A stretch of 64,000 nucleotides of DNA. It comes from JBBDJB01 sp040880125. GTDB lineage: Bacteria > Planctomycetota > Planctomycetia > Pirellulales > JBBDJB01. The position numbers were made by a program, and so were the translations under genes. Below the pieces are notes generated by a model, which was not told the origin of the DNA, searched no databases, and saw nothing but the letters and a program-made list of their open reading frames with translations. The stretch spans positions 124,001 to 188,000 of the forward strand of contig JBBDJB010000018.1 of assembly GCA_040880125.1 (NCBI GenBank). Direction: 5' to 3'. Below are positions 8,540 through 17,645 of this stretch, in pieces (the first letter of the stretch is position 1; each line of letters starts with the position of its first letter).

Positions 8540-9748
8540 TTAAGATCCGCTACTCTGCACCACGTCGGCAATCGCCATCGCCAGACGCTGCACGTTGGCC
8601 CGCGTGATGCCGGCAACGTTGATACGGCCGGAGCGGACGATGTAGATCGCGTACTGATCCCGCAGGGCGTCGACCTGCTGCGGCGTGAGGCCCGAGAACG
8701 AAAACATACCGCGCTGCCGCGTAATGAACGAAAAGTCGCGGCGGATGCCGGTGTCGGCCAGGGCCTCCACGAAGGTTCGCCGCGTGCCGTTGATACGCTC
8801 GCGCATCTGGGCCACCTCGCCGATCCACTGCTTGGTCAGCCCGGGGTCCTCCAATACCGTGGTGACGATCCGCCCACCATGGGCGGGCGGATTTGAGTAG
8901 TTCGCGCGGATGCAGAGCTTCACCTGGCTTTGCACGCGTTGGACGGCCTCGGCGTCGGCCGCCAGGATCGACAGCGCCCCCACCCGCTCGCTGTAGAGGC
9001 CGAAGTTCTTGGAGAACGAACTGCAGACGATCATTTCCGTCCCGGCGGCGGTCAGTTCCCGCAGGCCGGCGGCGTCCTCGTGCAGGCCATCGGCAAATCC
9101 CTGGTAGGCGAAATCGATCAGCGGCATCAATTGCCGCTCGCGTAGCGTGGCGGCGATGCGCTGCCACATCTCCGGTGAAGGATCGATTCCGGTCGGGTTA
9201 TGGCAACACGCGTGCAGCAGGACGATGTCGCCCGGCGAAGCCTGGCCCAGGTCGGCCAGCATCGCCTCTTCGTCCAAGTCATTGGTCGATTCATCGAAGT
9301 AGGCGTACAACCGGGTCGGCACGCCCGCCGCGTCGAAAACACCGGAATGATTGGGCCACGTCGGGCGGCTCATCCACAGCGTGGCGTGGGGCAGGTTCTG
9401 CTTGATGAAATCGCCGGCGACACGCAGCGCCGCGGTGCCGCCGGGTGTTTGCGACGTGGCAACGCGACCAGCGGCGATCGCCTCGTGATCGTCGTCCCAC
9501 AGCAGCCGCTGCACGGCGGCAGCGAACTCCGGCGGGCCGGGAATTGGCAGATACGCCTTGCTCGCCTGCTGCTCGAGCATCCGCTGTTCGGCGCGAATCA
9601 CCGAATCGAGGGTCGGCGTGGTTGCTCGCTCGTCCTGATAGACGCCTACGCTGAGATTGATCTTCTCAGGGTTGGGGTCCTTCTTGAACGCTTCGCTCAG
9701 GCCGAGAATCGCATCAGTTGGCGCCGTTTCCACGCGGTCGAAGATCAT
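8540..9748 (-). CDS. Aspartate/aromatic-amino-acid aminotransferase (fold type I, class I)
   Basis: 402 residues, the normal length. Diagnostic motifs are NLSVGVYQDE near the N-terminus, CCHNPTGIDP (183-190) and the PLP lysine Lys247 in CSSFSKNFGLYSERVG. An arginine-containing C-terminal region (YIVRSGRINVAGI) is typical of the AspC/TyrB subgroup. It transfers amino groups between aspartate or aromatic amino acids and 2-oxoglutarate, using PLP. The gene stands alone and converges with the sigma-partner gene four bases away. Aspartate versus tyrosine preference cannot be read from the sequence. Confidence 0.95.
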   Translation of the reverse strand: MIFDRVETAPTDAILGLSEAFKKDPNPEKINLSVGVYQDERATTPTLDSVIRAEQRMLEQQASKAYLPIPGPPEFAAAVQRLLWDDDHEAIAAGRVATSQTPGGTAALRVAGDFIKQNLPHATLWMSRPTWPNHSGVFDAAGVPTRLYAYFDESTNDLDEEAMLADLGQASPGDIVLLHACCHNPTGIDPSPEMWQRIAATLRERQLMPLIDFAYQGFADGLHEDAAGLRELTAAGTEMIVCSSFSKNFGLYSERVGALSILAADAEAVQRVQSQVKLCIRANYSNPPAHGGRIVTTVLEDPGLTKQWIGEVAQMRERINGTRRTFVEALADTGIRRDFSFITRQRGMFSFSGLTPQQVDALRDQYAIYIVRSGRINVAGITRANVQRLAMAIADVVQSSGS

Positions 9749-10110
9749 GGCACTTTGAAAACTTTACAACTGGAGTTAGCGGCCGCGAGCCTGCCCATCG
9801 GGATAAGCCGCCGCATTAATGACGCGCCGCCGGCGCGGCGGTGAGTGCGAGCGGCTCGGTTCATGCCCGGTGCGCTGCCTTGACTCATAATTGCCCTTGC
9901 GTGCGAAAATCCCCTTCTGTGCGACAATCATAGATGTTGGCGCCTTCACATCCAAGTAGCACGCCGGTGATTTGGGCCGGCGGCGACCTCTTGCGGGCTT
10001 ACTTCGGCTCGCGTCACGCCTCCGGTTCAATGCCCGCGCAGGCCGACTTCTGCGGTCCAAGCGGCGATCGCCGACCCGTGCGATGACCCGGTTCACTTCG
10101 CAGGAACAGC
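9749..10110. other. Intergenic region, divergent promoters of aminotransferase and inositol synthase
   Basis: 362 bp between divergent genes. No plausible ORF on either strand. A GC-rich self-complementary patch occurs at about 9823-9842 (gcgccgccggcgcggcgg), with no following T-run. The upstream region of the aminotransferase (9749-9780) is locally AT-rich. Confidence 0.45.
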
Positions 10111-11171
10111 ATGGCCAACTCTCGCGTCGGAATCTGGTGGATTGGGGCCAAAGGAGGAGTCGCCAGCACGGCGATCGCCGGCCTGTTGGGCTTGCAGTCG
10201 GGCCGGGTCGGCAAGGAGGGTCTGGTTAGCGAGATTCCCCAGTTTCAGGGGCTCGACCTGGCGCCCTGGGTTCGCGTCGTCATCGGTGGCCATGAGATTC
10301 GCGACGTGTCGCTGGTCGACGAAGTTCGCCGCCTGCATACCGAGAGCCGCGTCATTGATGCGAAGCTGTTGGCCGAGTGCGCAGAGCCACTGGCGGCCAT
10401 CGACCGCCAGTGCGGTTGGGCACGCTTTGCAACGTCGGCGGCGCCATCCGACAACTGGCCAGCAGCACCACCCAAGGCATGCGCGGGTCGCCGCGGCAGG
10501 CCGTCGACCGGATTCGGAAGGACTTGCGGCGCTTCGCATCGACCAGAAGCTCAACGAGGTGATCGTCGTCAACTTAGCTTCGACAGAGCCGCCGATCGAT
10601 CCGGCCTCGCTGCCCGGTAGCTGGGGACAGCTCGACGCGCAACTGGACGGCGGCGACTGCCAGCTACCGGCTAGCTCTCTCTATGCCATCGCCGCGCTGG
10701 AACTTGGCTACCCTTACCTCAACTTTACCCCGTCGTTGGGATCGACGCCCGAGGCGATTTTCGAATCGGCCCGGCTGCGCAACACGTGCCACATGCGCCG
10801 CGACGGCAAGACCGGCGAGGCCCTGCTCAAGAGTACGCTGGAGCCGATGTTCGCCAAGCTCCCAGACGCTGGTCGCCACCGGTACGTCCAGAGCCTGGGC
10901 GACTGGAAAACGGCCTGGGATCACGTGCATTTCCGCGGTTTTTTGGGCACGCCGATGGTATTTCAGTTCATCTGGCAGGGGTGTGATTCGCTGCTGGCGG
11001 TTCCGCTGTTGCTGGACCTGGTCCGCTTTCCCCAGCGGGCTCGGCGGGACTGCGCGACGGGCGAGCCGACCTTCCTGTTGAGCTTCTTCAAGAGTCCCCT
11101 GGGAAACAGTGAGCACGACTTCGGACGGCAGTTCCAAGCGCTGGTGGACTTGGGCGCGCGAGGCCGAGTAG
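10111..11171 (+). pseudogene. Inositol-3-phosphate synthase, broken by three single-base frameshifts
   Basis: The ATG at 10111 has CAGGA upstream. Frame 1 encodes a good N-terminus (SRVGIWWIGAKGGVASTAIA, an NAD-binding motif) up to about 10405. The protein continues one frame back as VRLGTLCNVGGAIRQLAS up to about 10530. It then continues another frame back as LAALRIDQKLNEVIVVN through YLNFTPSLG, DGKTGEALLKS and SFFKSPLGNSEHDFGRQF. A last +1 shift at about 11150 restores the natural end W-A-R-E-A-E with TAG at 11169-11171. Net changes are -1, -1 and +1. The intact enzyme converts glucose-6-phosphate to inositol-3-phosphate. Conservation outside the shifts is high, so either the inactivation is very recent or these are sequence errors. 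Confidence 0.85.
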
Positions 11172-11465
11172 TCGCCTCTTTCCAGCGAGCCCATACCCGC
11201 GCTCCCGCCGAAGCGAGGACTCTCCCGCACGAGCTTGATGTTGCGCGCCGCGCGCTGGTCGGTCGAGCATTCATCCGGCGCGGGCATCACCGTCTTGTAG
11301 CGCGCGCCGGCGCGAAAATGAACTCGACGCCGCGCGCGTTTTTGAAAACTTGCGCATTCGGACTCAAGAGTCGCTCCGCACCGGTCGAAAGATTTTTCCA
11401 CATGAAACGTTGCATTCATGCCAATTCGTATTGACTTAAGTCCGGGGGAATTGGTTCAATGCGCG

Positions 11466-11770
11466 AAGTTGGGGGAACCGAGTAGGTGGCCGATAACGGT
11501 TGCGAATGGAAAGTGCAGACCGTTAGCCGAAGGTTTCCCGTGGTTGACCCAAGGTCAAAGGAGTGCCGTGCGGTGAACCGGAATGGCGATGCGACGACCA
11601 TCAAGTCGACGGATCTCGCCTGCTCTTCACCGCGTGTCGCTTCTCTTGGGAACTACCCAACAAGGATGTGGACGCACCGCGCTATCCCGTGGGGGTAGCG
11701 GCCGAGCCTGTCTCGGTTGTGTCGGGTCTAAGCGACTTCCCCTGCCAGGGTACCCAAGGGGAAGGTAGCA
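11466..11770 (+). ncRNA. Candidate structured RNA / long 5' leader upstream of the histone-like gene
   Basis: No convincing ORF, but dense nested complementarity. Helices: 11472-11479 with 11532-11539, enclosing 11494-11500 with 11519-11525 (plus GGC/GCC at 11488-11490 and 11526-11528); 11544-11549 with 11553-11558; 11567-11577 with 11626-11636 (11 pairs, two G-U), enclosing 11585-11589 with 11616-11620 and 11592-11595 with 11605-11608; 11646-11650 with 11656-11660; 11680-11688 with 11692-11700; 11702-11706 with 11712-11716; 11736-11743 with 11757-11764. It matches no RNA I recognise (RNase P, tmRNA, 4.5S, 6S and common riboswitches were considered). There is no terminator before the downstream ATG, so it may be a cis-acting leader. 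Function unknown. Confidence 0.45.
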
Positions 11771-11808
11771 CAAGCTGACTGGGTATCCATAGTAGAGGAG
11801 CCACGGAG

Positions 11809-12021
11809 ATGGCAACGAAGAAGAAGACCGCGAAGAAGAAGACTGCCAAGCGTTCGCCCAAGAAGCGAACCACGGGGGGCGCCAAGAAGGCGACCAAGCG
11901 GTCGACCAAGAAGCGGACCGCCAAGAAGAAGACCGCCAAGAAGAAGACCGCCAAGCGGTCGCCGAAGAAGAAGACGGCCAAGCGGAAGACGGCCAAGCGC
12001 GCTACCAAGAAGAAGACGTAG
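11809..12021 (+). CDS. Lys/Ala-rich histone-H1-like DNA-binding protein
   Basis: 70 residues, almost entirely Lys, Thr, Ala, Arg and Ser in tandem K-K-K-T-A-K and K-R-S-P-K-K units, with no hydrophobic core. This resembles the C-terminal tail of eukaryotic histone H1 and bacterial H1-like proteins (AlgP/HupB-tail, Hc1 type), which bind and condense DNA without sequence specificity. The start has GAGGAG about ten bases upstream. The gene has a very strong terminator 60 bp downstream and a long, structured leader upstream. Nucleoid condensation is a planctomycete hallmark, so a chromatin role is plausible but inferred. The repetitive DNA could also tolerate in-frame length variation. Confidence 0.8.
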   Translation: MATKKKTAKKKTAKRSPKKRTTGGAKKATKRSTKKRTAKKKTAKKKTAKRSPKKKTAKRKTAKRATKKKT

Positions 12022-12080
12022 CCGCCTGGTGTGAGCCTTCCCCCTGGAGGCTCCCGTGGACGGACGAAACAACGAGAAAG

Positions 12081-12129
12081 ACCGGCTCGCCCCTGTGCCT
12101 CACCGCCGCGGCGAGCCGGTTTAATCTTT
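12081..12129 (+). terminator. Intrinsic terminator of the histone-like gene
   Basis: An 11-bp perfect stem pairs 12081-12091 (accggctcgcc) with 12110-12120 (ggcgagccggt) across an 18-nt loop, followed by TTAATCTTT. It sits 60 bp after the stop codon. The helicase ORF can be extended upstream through this hairpin, which argues against the longer helicase start. Confidence 0.85.
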
Positions 12130-12379
12130 GCGCCCTATTTGTCACACGTTTCTGTCCCAGAGTGCTCGTGGCTCTGCCCATCCATTGGGCTTAAGCGACC
12201 GCCGGCATACCAGTGGGAGTGCCAGGGGGCGGGAGTCGCATTTCGGCAGTGCGTTGACCGTGACACGGCCCGCTGTTAGCTTGAGGCCTCCCGCCGCCAT
12301 TTTGCTTTCGCAAATTCACGGGCAGCTTGACGCCGTGGACCCCCTATATCAGAACTCTTGTGGGAGACGGACACCGATC

Positions 12380-13666
12380 GTGCCTAGCGAGGAAACGAAG
12401 ACGGAAACGAAGCCAAACTTTGACGAATTCGGCCTGTCGGATTCGATCCGCGCGGCCATCGCACACGCGGATTATCTCGAACCGACGCCTGTGCAGGCGG
12501 GCTTAATCCCGCGGGCTTTAGAAGGCGCAGACGTGCTGGGCCAGGCGCGCACCGGTACCGGCAAAACCGCTGCATTTGTGATCCCCATTCTGGCGCAGAT
12601 CACCCCGCCCAAGCGCAAAGAGCGAGATCCCCAGGCGCTGGTGCTGGTGCCCACGCGCGAGTTGGCGGTCCAGGTCCGCGACGAATTCGAAAAGCTCTCT
12701 TACGGTCAAAAAATCATCTGCGCAGCCCTCTACGGCGGTAAGCCTATCCGTGGACAGATTGATCGCCTTAAGCGAGGGGCCGACGTCATCGTCGGAACGC
12801 CCGGTCGCATTCTCGATCACATGGGGCGCGGCACGTTGAGCCTCGAACAGCTTCGCTGCGTCGTGCTGGACGAGGCGGACCGGATGCTGGACATTGGCTT
12901 TCGGCCGGACATCGAGAAAATTCTACGCCGCTGTCCGCAAAAGCGACAAACGCTGCTGCTCAGCGCGACGGTTCCACCGCCGGTGGCCCGCTTGTCGCAG
13001 CGTTACATGAACGATCCGGAGCACCTTGATTTCTCCGCGAACGACGTGGCCGTCGAGACGATCGAGCAGTTCTACTTCACGGTGGACCCGGAGAAGAAGT
13101 TCGACCTGCTGGAGAGACTGCTTCAGCGAGAGGAGCCGCGGCAGGCGATCGTCTTTTGCCGCACAAAGCGAGGCACAGAGCGTATCTTTCGGCGACTTTC
13201 CAAGCGCATGAAAGAGGTCGACTGCATTCACGGCGACCTGGCCCAAGGCGCGCGCGATCGGGCGATGAGCCAGTTTCGCGCGGGGAATTCACGGATTCTC
13301 GTGGCCACCGATGTGGTGGGGCGAGGGATCGACGTCACTAACATCTCGCACATCATCAACTACGACATGCCGCAATTCTCCGACGACTACGTCCACCGCG
13401 TCGGCCGCACCGGCCGTATGGGGCGCGAGGGCGTCGCCTATTCGTTCGTCACGCCCGAGGAAGGCGGCGAGCTGACTCGCATCGAGATGCGGATCAACCG
13501 CCTGCTCGTGCGCGACGAAATCCCGGGCTTCGAGACGCAGATCAAACCAGCCTCGCCCGTAGCGGCCGAGAAGCCCGGCGAACAACCGGACGAGAAGGAG
13601 CCGGAGAAGCCCGCCAAGCCGTCGATGGTGCGGCCGCGCCGCCCGAAGAGCCGCCGCGCGCTGTAG
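12380..13666 (+). CDS. DEAD-box ATP-dependent RNA helicase
   Basis: About 428 residues from GTG 12380. All motifs are present: Q-motif (FDEFGLSDSIRAAI ... PTPVQ), Walker A ARTGTGKT, PTRELA, VLDEADRML (DEAD), SATV, and in the second RecA domain IVFCRTK, VATDVVGRGIDV and HRVGRTGR. A basic/proline-rich C-terminal tail follows (ending RPRRPKSRR), as in RhlE-type helicases. These unwind structured RNA during ribosome assembly, mRNA decay or cold growth. The frame stays open upstream to 12128, but that part crosses the preceding terminator and has no protein-like character, so the GTG just before SEETKTE is preferred. Monocistronic. Confidence 0.93.
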   Translation: MPSEETKTETKPNFDEFGLSDSIRAAIAHADYLEPTPVQAGLIPRALEGADVLGQARTGTGKTAAFVIPILAQITPPKRKERDPQALVLVPTRELAVQVRDEFEKLSYGQKIICAALYGGKPIRGQIDRLKRGADVIVGTPGRILDHMGRGTLSLEQLRCVVLDEADRMLDIGFRPDIEKILRRCPQKRQTLLLSATVPPPVARLSQRYMNDPEHLDFSANDVAVETIEQFYFTVDPEKKFDLLERLLQREEPRQAIVFCRTKRGTERIFRRLSKRMKEVDCIHGDLAQGARDRAMSQFRAGNSRILVATDVVGRGIDVTNISHIINYDMPQFSDDYVHRVGRTGRMGREGVAYSFVTPEEGGELTRIEMRINRLLVRDEIPGFETQIKPASPVAAEKPGEQPDEKEPEKPAKPSMVRPRRPKSRRAL

Positions 13667-13706
13667 AGGCGAAGACTTCTCGCGCAATCGCACTGGCGTC
13701 GAGCGC

Positions 13707-14264
13707 CTACGGCAGCGGCGCTGCGTGCAGCCAGGCCAGCGAGGCGGCCAGGGCAACCGCCGCCGTCAATTGCACGATCCACAGCGCCGCGGCGCCGCTT
13801 GTCCCGCGCGGCGAATGTCCTGCCAAACGCGTTCGCTGCCACCAGGCCGTGTACGCCAGCAGCGCCACGGATAACACGCTGGCGGGCAGCAACACGCCCA
13901 AAACGTGTTCCAACCCGACCAGATAGGCCGGCGAGCGGGCCCAGCGGACCGTGATCGTCAGCGTCGTTGCCAGTACGGCCACGTGCCCCAGACTCCATCG
14001 CAGCCATGGGACCGGCGGCGGCAGGCCATCGCGGCGCGTGGCCCGGCCTAGCCGGAAGTGCATCGCCGCGGAACTGGCCAGATACACCAGCCCGCACGCC
14101 AGGGCGGCATAGGAAGCGGCCGCCAGCGAGGCAATGTCCTCATCCCGGGCCGGCGATCCCCGGAGCGTGGCGGCCAATACCGCCGCGATCACGATGGCCC
14201 AGGCGAGCGCGAGGTGGGCGGTTCCCAGTTGCTGCTGTCCTGTCGTGGGCTGCGTCGTGGCCAT
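13707..14264 (-). CDS. Multi-pass membrane protein of unknown function
   Basis: 185 residues with about five hydrophobic segments (residues ~20-36, ~50-68, ~88-105, ~118-138 and ~158-178) joined by short Arg/Pro-rich loops. ATG at 14264. The composition is Ala/Leu-rich, and no catalytic or transport motif is visible. It converges on the helicase gene 40 bp away. I do not recognise the family. Confidence 0.75.
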   Translation of the reverse strand: MATTQPTTGQQQLGTAHLALAWAIVIAAVLAATLRGSPARDEDIASLAAASYAALACGLVYLASSAAMHFRLGRATRRDGLPPPVPWLRWSLGHVAVLATTLTITVRWARSPAYLVGLEHVLGVLLPASVLSVALLAYTAWWQRTRLAGHSPRGTSGAAALWIVQLTAAVALAASLAWLHAAPLP

Positions 14265-14602
14265 GGCATGTTTATAGCCGTTGCCGGGCGGTTCATAAAC
14301 TCGCCAGGTGCGGAATCAACCCGCTTGCCGGTTTCGCCGCTGCTTAACAACCTATTGAAAACGCCGTCGTGGCGTTCTTCAACCTCGCCAAGTTCGGAGC
14401 AAGCTCCTCATGGCTCGCAAAATAACGACTTACGTCGTCATTTTGGCATTACGTCCATGTGATGCAGCAGCCTGTTGCAAAAATCAACGGCTGCTTAAAC
14501 CGTCGGCGCGGCGAGCGGAAGTCGATTATCCTATAAGTGGAAAGCCCTACGGCGTTGATTCCTCGTCTGCCGCCCTGACTTCGCTCGGCCGCCGAATTTC
14601 GC
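14265..14602. other. Intergenic region with two hairpins
   Basis: 338 bp between divergent genes without a credible ORF. It contains an imperfect hairpin at 14420-14446 (aaaataacgac/gtcgtcatttt) with A- and T-rich ends that could act as a bidirectional terminator-like element, and the stronger palindrome listed at 14466-14495. Confidence 0.5.
14466..14495. repeat. Palindromic intergenic repeat (AGCCTGTTG family), copy 1
   Basis: agcagcc (14466-14472) pairs with ggctgct (14489-14495) and gttg (14474-14477) with caac (14485-14488), leaving one bulged T and a loop of seven bases. A related palindrome with the same cagcctgtt/caacaggctg core is at 36936-36960. Both lie outside genes. Confidence 0.55.
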
Positions 14603-16099
14603 ATGACACTGAACACTTACAGCAGCAACGACTTCGCCCGACTCGGAAATCTGGGGCGGGGCTGCGCTCTGGGATTGTTCATCGCCGCCCTCGGAGCGAG
14701 CGCCGGATGCCGATCGGAGTCAACCGCACCGAGTGGTGGTGATGCGCCGGCACGCGAGGCCGCACCGGATCCTTCGCCGGTCCGGACTTCCGCGGCCAAT
14801 TCTCCACAGGCTTACCAAGCGCCAGCGGCAGGGCAGGGGGGGCACTCCTCGCCAGAGGCCATGCCGCGGCCTTTCGCGCTGCGACAGTTCGACCCGGAAA
14901 GGCTACGTTCCGCGGGCGTACGTGTGATCGCCGGCCAGCATCTCACCTTGTACACAGACGTGCCGCCCGACGACGACGTGGACCGGCTGCCGGCCGAGTT
15001 CGACCTAGCTGTACCGCAGTGGTGCGAGTACTTCGGCGTCAACCAGCGGCTGACCGACGCCTGGCACATCGACGCATACTTGATCGCCAATCGCCGGCCC
15101 TTCGAGGAGCTGGAAATCCTTACGCCGCGGGTGCCGGCGTTTCGTCACGGCTACGCCTTGGGAACCAATCTTTGGATGTACGAACAGCCAACCGCCTACT
15201 ACCGTCGGCACCTGCTGCTGCACGAGGGAACGCATGCCTTCTCGCAGCGCTTCCTGGGCGGGGTAGGCCCTCCGTGGTATGCCGAGGGCGTGGCCGAACG
15301 CCTGGCCACCCACCGGTTGGGTGATGATCAGATCGAGCTGGGCCACCTGCCGGCTAGCCGCGATGAAGTTCCGATGCTCGGGCGAATCAAGCTCGTACAG
15401 GACGACGTGGCGGCGGGCAACCTGCTTTCGATCCACGACGTACTCGGCTATGGCCCCAAGGCCCATCAGCACAACGAAGCCTATGCGTGGTGCTGGGCCC
15501 TGGTGACGCTACTCGACGCTCATCCCGAATATGCCCCGCGGTTTCGCCGCCTGGCAGCGAGTTTGCCAGAGCCGGATCTGACGGAGCGATTTCGCGAGGC
15601 GTTCTCCGCCGATTGGCCAGAGCTTTCCGACCAGTGGCAGGTGTTAGCCAGTACGCTCGTTCACGGACACGACATCGCCCGATCGGCGATCCAGTTCGCG
15701 CCAGGAGAGCCGTTGCCTCCGGGCGGCACCCTCGTGACGGTGGCCGCCGACCGCGGCTGGCAAAGCACCGGCGTGCGACTCGAAGCCGGCACGATGTATC
15801 AGCTCACGGCCGAGGGCCGCTTCCAAGTCGCCGATCAGCCGGTCATCTGGTGGAGCGAAGCCGGCGGCGTGACGGTCCGCTATTGGGACGGGCGACCGTT
15901 GGGAATGCTGCTGGCGACGGTTCGCTCCGATTCGACCGGCACGCCCCAGCGCAGCGATTTTCTCGATCCGCTTCCGGTTGGAACTTCCACCACCATTACT
16001 CCAGAGCGCGCCGGCACGCTTTACTTGAAGATCAACGATTCGCCGGGCGAGTTGCACGACAACGCCGGCACATTGGCCGTTCGCGTCGCGACAGAATGA
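14603..16099 (+). CDS. Lipoprotein with gluzincin-type metallopeptidase motif (DUF1570-like)
   Basis: 498 residues. A signal with lipobox L-G-A-S-A-G-C (cleavage before Cys ~36) predicts an outer- or cytoplasmic-membrane lipoprotein, then a Ser/Pro/Ala-rich linker. The central domain has LLLHEGTHAFSQRF (His207, Glu208, His211), followed 20 residues later by PPWYAEGVAERLA, where the Glu would be the third zinc ligand: the H-E-x-x-H plus W-[YF]-x-E-G pattern of MA-clan gluzincins. After ~residue 370 there is a separate beta-rich domain. It probably cleaves proteins or peptides at the cell surface, but no substrate can be named. Single gene. Confidence 0.82.
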   Translation: MTLNTYSSNDFARLGNLGRGCALGLFIAALGASAGCRSESTAPSGGDAPAREAAPDPSPVRTSAANSPQAYQAPAAGQGGHSSPEAMPRPFALRQFDPERLRSAGVRVIAGQHLTLYTDVPPDDDVDRLPAEFDLAVPQWCEYFGVNQRLTDAWHIDAYLIANRRPFEELEILTPRVPAFRHGYALGTNLWMYEQPTAYYRRHLLLHEGTHAFSQRFLGGVGPPWYAEGVAERLATHRLGDDQIELGHLPASRDEVPMLGRIKLVQDDVAAGNLLSIHDVLGYGPKAHQHNEAYAWCWALVTLLDAHPEYAPRFRRLAASLPEPDLTERFREAFSADWPELSDQWQVLASTLVHGHDIARSAIQFAPGEPLPPGGTLVTVAADRGWQSTGVRLEAGTMYQLTAEGRFQVADQPVIWWSEAGGVTVRYWDGRPLGMLLATVRSDSTGTPQRSDFLDPLPVGTSTTITPERAGTLYLKINDSPGELHDNAGTLAVRVATE

Positions 16100-16107
16100 A
16101 TGCCGGG

Positions 16108-16170
16108 TGCCACGGCTGGCTGGCCCAGCCGTGCCGGTGCAGACATGCACAGACAGGAGTGTCCGCACCA
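16108..16170. repeat. Composite intergenic palindromes (two repeat families side by side)
   Basis: The first unit pairs cacggctgg (16111-16119) with ccagccgtg (16125-16133). The second, 16147-16170, is gcacagacaggagtgtccgc-type, related to units at 18129, 23304, 26129, 31179 and 33128. Both sit between the lipoprotein stop and glyA, in non-coding DNA. They look like REP-type elements. Confidence 0.6.
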
Positions 16171-16274
16171 TTTTGATTGATCATCCGCCGGCCAATTTCG
16201 CGCCATTCGCGGGCCGATTGACACATCTCGCCCGTCGCTTGACAATGACCCCTTTCCGTTTGTGACCCCTCGTG

Positions 16275-17564
16275 ATGCGCTCCAGCCAATACCAGATGAC
16301 CAACGATATTCAGCGTGAAGACCCGGATGTTTGGCAGGCGATCGCCGGCGAGATGACCCGTCAGCAGGACGGGCTGGAGATGATCGCCAGCGAAAACTAC
16401 ACCAGCCGCGCCGTGATGCAGGCCGCCGGCAGCGTGCTGACCAACAAGTACGCCGAAGGCTATCCCGGCAAGCGCTACTACGGCGGCTGCGAGTACGTCG
16501 ACGTCGTGGAGGATCTTGCTCGCGATCGCGCGAAGAAGCTATTCGGCGCCGAGCACGCCAACGTGCAGCCGCACTCCGGATCGCAGGCGAACCTGGCGGT
16601 GTATCTGACCGCTTGCGAGCCCGGCGACACGGTGTTGGGTCTCGACTTGGCCCATGGGGGACACCTGACGCATGGCATGAAGCTGAACATTTCCGGCAAG
16701 CTTTACAACTTCATCAATTACGGCGTCACGCACGACACGCACCGGATCGACTTCGATCAGGTGGCCCGGCTGGCACGGGAGCATCGCCCCAAGCTCATCG
16801 TCGCAGGCGCGAGCGCGTACCCGCGGGAAATCCCGCACGGCAAGTTTGCCGATATTGCCCGAGAGTTCGGCGCGATGCTGTTCGTCGACATGGCCCATTA
16901 CGCGGGTCTCGTGGCGGCCGGACTACACGACAACCCGGTGCCGGTAGCCGATTTTGTAACGACGACTACGCACAAGACGCTCCGTGGGCCGCGCGGCGGA
17001 CTGAGCCTCTGCAAGAAGAAGTATACGGCCGAGGCGAAGTACTCCAGTCCGCTTGACCGCAACGTCTTTCCCGGTATCCAGGGCGGGCCGCTGATGCACG
17101 TGATCGCCGGCAAAGCCGTCTGTTTCGGCGAAGCGCTGCGGCCTGAGTTCAAACAGTACGCGCAGTCAATCATCGACAACGCCAAGGCCCTGGCCGAAGT
17201 GCTGCTCTCCGGCGGGCTGTCACTGGTCAGCGGCGGTACGGACAATCACCTGATGCTCGTCGACGTTACGCCGCTGGGGATCGGTGGTAAGCTGGCCGAA
17301 CAGGCTCTTGAAGCGTGCGGCATAACGGTGAACATGAACTTAATTCCGTTCGACGAGCGCAAGCCGCGCGACCCTTCGGGCGTTCGCATCGGCACGCCGG
17401 CGCTCACCACACGCGGGATGGGCACTGAGCAGATGCGAATCATCGGCGATTGGATGCTTCAGTCGCTGCGATCACCCGAGGACGCCGGATTGCACGAGAA
17501 GATCCGTGGCGAGGTTCGCGAACTGTGCACGCATTTTCCTGTGCCCGCGGCCCGCGGCGAGTGA
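16275..17564 (+). CDS. glyA: Serine hydroxymethyltransferase
   Basis: 429 residues. Motifs are LEMIASENYTS near the N-terminus, NVQPHSGSQANLAVY, FVDMAHYAGLVAAG and the PLP lysine in TTTTHKTLRGPRGG, all standard for bacterial SHMT. It interconverts serine plus tetrahydrofolate with glycine plus methylene-THF in the cytoplasm and is a main one-carbon source. ATG 16275 directly follows an in-frame GTG; the internal ATG 16296 (MTNDIQREDPDVW) is also a credible start because many homologues begin there. No strong Shine-Dalgarno precedes either. Monocistronic, with a response regulator 80 bp downstream. Confidence 0.96.
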   Translation: MRSSQYQMTNDIQREDPDVWQAIAGEMTRQQDGLEMIASENYTSRAVMQAAGSVLTNKYAEGYPGKRYYGGCEYVDVVEDLARDRAKKLFGAEHANVQPHSGSQANLAVYLTACEPGDTVLGLDLAHGGHLTHGMKLNISGKLYNFINYGVTHDTHRIDFDQVARLAREHRPKLIVAGASAYPREIPHGKFADIAREFGAMLFVDMAHYAGLVAAGLHDNPVPVADFVTTTTHKTLRGPRGGLSLCKKKYTAEAKYSSPLDRNVFPGIQGGPLMHVIAGKAVCFGEALRPEFKQYAQSIIDNAKALAEVLLSGGLSLVSGGTDNHLMLVDVTPLGIGGKLAEQALEACGITVNMNLIPFDERKPRDPSGVRIGTPALTTRGMGTEQMRIIGDWMLQSLRSPEDAGLHEKIRGEVRELCTHFPVPAARGE

Positions 17565-17645
17565 GCGGGAATGCTCTTACCGCCGGCGCTACCTGGATTT
17601 AAAATGGTCAACGTCCGGCACCCACTACACGCAAACGACACGCCC

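Noticed and set aside
10664..11419. 251-codon leftward ORF opposite the inositol synthase
   Set aside because: The plus strand carries clear synthase motifs; the antisense product is a GC-rich shadow.
11563..11778. 71-codon ORF inside the structured leader
   Set aside because: The translation looks random and the region is better explained by base pairing.
12128..12379. Upstream extension of the DEAD-box helicase
   Set aside because: It would start at the foot of the preceding terminator and encodes a random Ser/Arg-rich segment before the conserved Q-motif.
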